A stretch of 64,000 nucleotides of DNA from positions 33,098,303 through 33,162,302 of the forward strand of contig OX381721.1 in assembly GCA_947462335.1 (NCBI GenBank), given 5' to 3'. The position numbers and the translations under genes are program-made. Below, one piece after another: positions 59,011 to 64,000 of the stretch (position 1 is the stretch's first letter; each line of letters opens with the position of its first letter). This DNA is from Harmothoe impar. Lineage: Eukaryota; Annelida; Polychaeta; Phyllodocida; Polynoidae. The notes below the pieces were generated by a model. It worked only from the letters and a program-made list of their open reading frames with translations, was not told where the DNA came from and made no database searches.

Positions 59011-59557
59011 CTAATATCACTTGATATCTCCATAATGCGCTGTTCACACCCATCAAGCCCTATATCCATCAGCGAAGCAGCGGCCATATTTAAAAACTAA
59101 ATGCACCTGACATGGCTGATTTAGTACAAAAAAAGGTATTTTACCATACGCTCTATTGATCTAGGCCAGATCTATGCATGTTGTCTCATTTTTGTTTTGT
59201 CCTTTAGCTTTTAAGAAAGTGCATTGTAAATCACTTGAAGGTCCTCACAACAACTTGCAGAGTATTTATGTGACTGTTAGAAAGATGAAAATTACCAGGA
59301 TCTAAATATAATTTGGAGATCTTTAGGGTCTTCTTTGTTAGAGACAGGATACAAGACCTAGATATTGTTTGTAAGTCTAATCCTACAGCATTTGATCAAA
59401 AATGTATATTTGAATTTTACTCCATTCTTAATGTCACAGTCAGGACCATCCATCTTCAATTGTATGATGAGCTCATATTTCCTGCAATGGTGTAAGGTGT
59501 TGATTTTTAAACCTCTGCAGCATTATCCTTTATATTGTCATGATCCATCTATATTAT

Positions 59558-59888
59558 GGCTGTGTCTCACGACCTTGAGCCAATGTTTTTGTCTCTGATC
59601 GGGTGCCGTCTCTGACCAGGTGCCGTCTCTGACCAGGTGCCGTCTCTGACCTGGTGTCAGAAAAACGTGTTCCTTTAATGTTAACCTATACTCATATATA
59701 TAAGGATATGTAAAAACGTTATGGCAGCTGTTATGTAATTATTATTAGCCTCCTGCTGTTGGTAGAACATAACTAAACTCCCAAAGTGACATCCGGTCAG
59801 AGACGGCACCCGGTCAGAGACGGCACCTGGTTAGAGACGGCACCCGGTCAGAGACAAAAACATTGGCTCAAGGTCGTGAGACACAGCC
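59558..59888. mobile_element. MITE with GGCTGTGTCTCACGACCTT termini, copy 2
   Basis: A 331-bp element flanked by TTAT on both sides (59554-59557 and 59889-59892). The unit A equivalent near 53988-54005 lacks it, confirming a 4-bp target duplication. The subterminal arrays of ggtcagagacggcacc-type repeats face each other from the two ends. Confidence 0.88.
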
Positions 59889-62344
59889 TTATGCTTCCGA
59901 TGATAATGCATGATGCTATAACATTAAAACCGGCCTCCTATACCGCCATTGGACATCAGCTGGGGAACACCTGCACTTTTATTGACAACTTTCGGGTCTT
60001 CACTGCCAGTTAAATCATCTCTTACAATAAACGTCACATGGCTTTTTACGCCTCTCACACAGGAACCCTGGGAAGCCCCAGCGGTGCATGGTGGGTAAGG
60101 TTTCAGATCGGAAGTAGCTCTGAGCGCGCATGTCAGTCACAATACTAAACAAGACTGATGGCCGCCGGCTGTTTAAGGAAGAAAGAGACAGCCTATAAAT
60201 GACATGCATTGGTCACTTTAAATTCTCATGAATGTGTATAGAATTGATCAATTGGGCACAGTGAATGGGTGCTGGTGATTTTGCTGTCAGAACAATAACA
60301 AGCACTAAGTTGGTTGTTCGGTTACTGTTGGTCGTCTCGTCTTCAAGGCTATAACCAGTAAAGCACCATTTTGGTGGGAATTCCTATCAAATGTCCAACA
60401 AGATGGCAGCTATTAACAGTCCCCCATTACGCCTGTGATGGTTAAGCATGACAAGTGACTTCCAAATGGAAATCGATAATCAATATTTATGATTCAACTT
60501 TTATACAGAGCATATATTACTGTTATAAAAATTTGAAATTATGGTTTCAAATATATAAATGAAATTGCATAACTTGCTTCTTGTTGACTCAATAAATTCA
60601 TTTCATACCTGATGCAAATTGGCCCTGAGAATGGTACCAGCGCCTGTTCATGTGACCTTCTGACTTTCAGGCTATCGACCAATATAGTGTGTAGTTATGG
60701 GTACTTAGTGTATGGATCCCCAAAAATGGAATAAGATGCAATATCACCTGTTACGTCAAATGTGATATGTCACTTCTTATTAGTACCAAGAGAATGTGTG
60801 GGTAATTGCTAAATCATTGGATATGGGTCTTGCTGTCAGAGATTTGTCAGCAGTTGAATAGCACCTTCATCCAGAGCTTTATCAGATCCCTTAGGCCCTA
60901 CTCTCGTGCAGAAGTGTTCTCTGGTACACCTCTGGAATACCCTTATATAGATGGATCATATTACTAATCTGTAGTAGTGATTAGGTCTTACAAGATCTAA
61001 TAGTGTTTCTCCTCTCAGCCTCAGGCTTGCCTTAAAGACTAATCCAGGGACGATGCAGCTAGTTCATTTGCTTTGGTATTAGTGTGAGGGTGAAAATGTA
61101 CACATGTTTAGTAAGTGAGAAATATGTTTTAAAGTGATCCGATAAAATGTAGATGGCTTTTCATGGGACTCAATCGTGATATTCTCACTATTTGCAAGAG
61201 TAAGTTCTGAGACATAGGCGTAACCTCAAGATGTGATTATCCGTTTAATATATAGACAACTCGCAATGGCCATTAATACCGTCTCTGCTATATTTCACGA
61301 GTAGGGGCTGGGGCAGTATTCCACGAAGCTGCAGGCTAAGTGGGATGCGCCCCAACCCCCACATATATATGTACGGTTCTCTTACGATGAAATAATTTTA
61401 AGAAGCAATGACGTTATGTTTTTACTAGATTAATAAGCAAAGTACATGTAATCTGCCCCACTGTATATATCAGTTCTCCATTGCTAAAAGGATATATTGC
61501 AAGCTGGGTTGTTATGACTACTGTATTTATGAGTCAAATCTAGGATCTTTGTATATATCTTCTATGCATCATCCCGAATTATCAGTATTAGGTAATGTTC
61601 ATTCTAGAGGACTAAAAATGACAATGCTACTCATCATCAGTACCTAAGTATTCCTATATAGAATGTGATTTACTTAATACATTGGAGTAGGAATCCCATT
61701 ATGAACATATCCATCTGGAGGTAAGGAGTAAGGCCAATATTGCCAATTAATATGGCAGATTAAAGTAAGATCAGGGGAGTGTTACAGTAGGCCTATACAT
61801 GTTGACAATGTTGATGGCAGAAGCAGCTCTATGGTAACTTAGGGATTAACTTGGAGATTACCTATGTTAAACCTTACTTATTAACAGGAAACAATTAAAT
61901 ACATTACTTCTTGAAATATTCAGGAAGCTGTTTAATCCTTTAATTCCATGGTGTGTTTTGTAGTACTTGTTTTATGTATGCTGATAAAATTGGCAAGTGG
62001 CTCCTCAAGTGACTCAAGCAGAGGTTCATGTCAGATTTTGATTAAATGGGTTCATGTTCTAGCTGTTGCTCATCGATTAATTGATATAGAATACGGCTTT
62101 TGGGAAAGATTTTCACTACAGAAATAATCACCAAAATCATTCTGAAGTCCAGAAACACAAGCCACTGTTAGTAGTTAAGGAAAACCTTGTAAATTGTAGC
62201 GCAGGTATTGACATGGATTATAGAAGAGATATAGCATAGAGTTAAATAATTAGCTTTGGTTGTCAAACAGACCCCAGAGTGTTATTGCTTAATGCTGAGA
62301 GCTGATACAACAGGAAACCCCTCCTACTGTTATAATGTTAGGGA

Positions 62345-62877
62345 GTGGCCATTTCTTAAGGTGGGTCAATGCCTTGATGTAAAAGTAGCTAGATTTTCGT
62401 CAGGTTTTCACCATAAGACCATAATAGCATACACTTTCCAAAGAAACTGAGAAAATCGGGGGGTCCCGGGCTATTTTCCAAGATATTTAAGCCTTAAAGT
62501 TAGTACATCCAATGTCTGGGACCAAAATATAAATTTCCCTAAAAATGGGTCAGAATGTTCATGAATAACACAATTAGCTCCCTATCTACTCCATTCCTCT
62601 TTGCTCCCTCAGATTTTGTTCTAATTTGATTTTATTGCCCAATATGTGGTCATTTTGGAATAAAATCGTGCACGATTTTATTGTCCCCATTGAAAATACA
62701 CAGTAAAGGACCATGTTTGGACCCCATGGAACCCACTTTTCGAGCTGATACTGGCCGTAGATACTTGTAATTTGTTCCCGAGCCCACAAATAATTTACTT
62801 TTAGAGTATATGGAACGTCTTTGTGTAGAATTTAAAATTTGGTAAAAAAATTGGATATACCCATTTTAAGTTAATGT
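62345..62877 (-). repeat. dispersed repeat related to 18885-19230
   Basis: It ends aaattggatatacccatttt, the complement of the start of the 18.9-kb copy, and shares tgcacgattttatt and ggaacccac-type blocks. It is longer than the 18.9-kb copy, so possibly closer to full length. It contains a perfect 24-bp palindrome at 62659-62682 (two halves of aataaaatcgtg and complement). Confidence 0.5.
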
Positions 62878-63441
62878 CTTATGTGATGGATTATACAGTG
62901 TTTTGCCACATATCCACATGAAATTGTATTGAAAAGTAGCTCAATTTCTATATAACTCTCCCAGAGTATAGGCTTTGATGTTTTCTATCTAGAGAATATA
63001 TTTTCAACACATGGTCCCGCACATATTTCTAAGGGATGGGACACTCTCAGTACAGTCCCCTTGGTGCTGAATTCATGTTGTATTTTGTAGCAAATAGGTA
63101 ATTATTTGTAAATGATTTTTAACTACTAAATAGGAAAAAAGAACATAAAAGTGGTTTTGTGTTATGGGTAATCGATTTACTCCTACTTGGCATTGAATCA
63201 TCTCCAAGCATTTAGTTATAGACAGGGAGAGCTATGTTCACACTGTGCATTGTAGACCTACTGAGCTGGGGGGGGGGGGGCTAGCCTATTGAGCCCTTAA
63301 ATAGGCCTACCCTGCTTACCAAATAGGCCTACCCTGGTCCAGCTTGCCAAATAGGCCTACTCGTATCGTCCTTGTAAAATAGCTCTACCTTGCTTGTCCT
63401 GCTTGCCAGAATTACATATACTACCGGCCACAAAGGCAAAT

Positions 63442-63747
63442 GGCTGTGTCTCATGAGATCGGGCCAATTGAAACGTCTTTGACCAGGGGCCAGCTTTGAC
63501 CGGGTGCCAGCTTTGACCGGCCACCATGAAAAAAAATATTTAAGAAAAACTAATTTCTTCTTTGATATGTAAGGGATGAAATAAAGAAAATGGTGTTGGT
63601 TGTATCTTCATATATGGCTTTGCCTGCCCTAAATAAACAATTTTATGTCAGCCGGTCAAAGCTGCCACCCAGTCAAAGACGTCACCCAGTCAAAGCTGGC
63701 ATCCGGTCAAAGACGTTTCAATTGGCCCGATCTCATGAGACACAGCC
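63442..63747. mobile_element. MITE with GGCTGTGTCTCATGAGATC termini, diverged subfamily
   Basis: A 306-bp element with ggctgtgtctcatgagatcg at the left and the complement at the right, sharing the outer 12 bp with 21834-22165 but with a different subterminal repeat (ggtcaaagctggcacc/ggtcaaagacgtcacc type). The flanks AAAT and AGAT would be a 4-bp duplication with one change. Confidence 0.8.
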
Positions 63748-64000
63748 AGATCCTGTTCCCTCAGTTGGCCTGCCCTGCTCTCAAAATTGTCCTGTCACTT
63801 TTGCTGGATATGTTATTGAGCTCCGCAAACAGTAACTAGGCTGTTAAATGAGTAGCCTAATGAGCTGAGCGAATAGGCCCACTTACCTTGATAGCCTGGA
63901 GAGATGATCAAATAGCTGACAGCGATGAGCAACTAGGCCAACTTAGCTTAATACATAGCCCAAAGAACTGACCAAATAGCATAAAGAGGTTGCAGAAAAG

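Larger units (their letters stand above)
57836..62337. repeat. tandem segmental duplication, unit B
   Basis: Counterpart of 52783-56860 in the same orientation. The match ends near 62337 (ctactgttataatgtta versus ctactgttaaaatgtaa in unit A). It is longer than unit A because of the extra MITEs. No gene is supported. Confidence 0.8.
62338..64000. other. host DNA entering a third tandem unit
   Basis: The repeat at 62345-62877 and a MITE (63442-63747) are listed separately. From about 63810 (gttattgagctccgcaaac … gagcaactaggccaacttagc) the sequence resembles the starts of units A and B, so the tandem array continues beyond the window. Near 63300-63380 the phrase ccaaataggcctaccctg is repeated three times. 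No gene is supported. Confidence 0.55.

Overview
The window is a stretch of animal (metazoan, probably invertebrate) nuclear DNA. It is AT-rich and packed with short inverted-repeat elements, microsatellites and old local duplications, and I find no convincing intact host protein-coding gene. The species cannot be fixed from the sequence. A lancelet, another invertebrate deuterostome or a lophotrochozoan would all fit.

The standout is a nearly pristine, GC-rich 9,473-bp mobile element at 37207-46679. It starts 5'-AG, has long terminal inverted repeats (TIRs) and is flanked by a 6-bp target-site duplication, CAAATG. A diverged host paralogue at about 34.4 kb preserves the unoccupied site. The 5'-AG end, 6-bp duplication and protein-primed family-B DNA polymerase are hallmarks of Polinton/Maverick elements. 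This copy is about half their usual 15-20 kb and shows no integrase, capsid, packaging ATPase or protease gene. It carries three genes: (i) on the minus strand, a 246-aa protein with two death-domain-like repeats; (ii) on the plus strand, a 537-aa Ser/Ala-rich protein with an NLS and a C-terminal PC4/Sub1-like single-stranded-DNA-binding-type domain, possibly two; (iii) on the plus strand, a 1374-aa protein-primed DNA polymerase with zinc fingers, an OTU-like N-terminal region and all exonuclease and polymerase motifs. My reading is a compact self-replicating unit (polymerase, probable ssDNA-binding protein, probable cell-death modulator) that borrows integrase, and possibly a particle, from a full-length relative.

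Inside the element a divergent promoter region (39011-40112) with about 155-bp tandem modules lies between the death-domain gene and the other two. Both outward-facing genes end where the TIRs begin. The outer 420 bp of each TIR is an array of NF-Y-like CCAAT, CACGTG, ETS-type CCGGAAGT and CRE-type TGACGTCA sites. The left arm also has purine-rich/G-run tracts and a perfect 42-bp palindrome. A second, almost identical end fragment sits at 57297-57499.

Host layout: 1-34 kb consists of diverged repeat units of roughly 13-20 kb (1-13 kb, 13-20 kb, 20-31 kb, then 33.7 kb and 36.4 kb). Within them, two short blocks (7049/26690 and 12327/28816) are far better conserved than their surroundings. From 47 to 64 kb the DNA is a more recent tandem array with units near 52.8, 57.8 and 63.8 kb. 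Several MITE families are recognisable, some with empty sites in the paralogous copy. One short C-terminal remnant of a reverse-transcriptase ORF is at 1600-1887.
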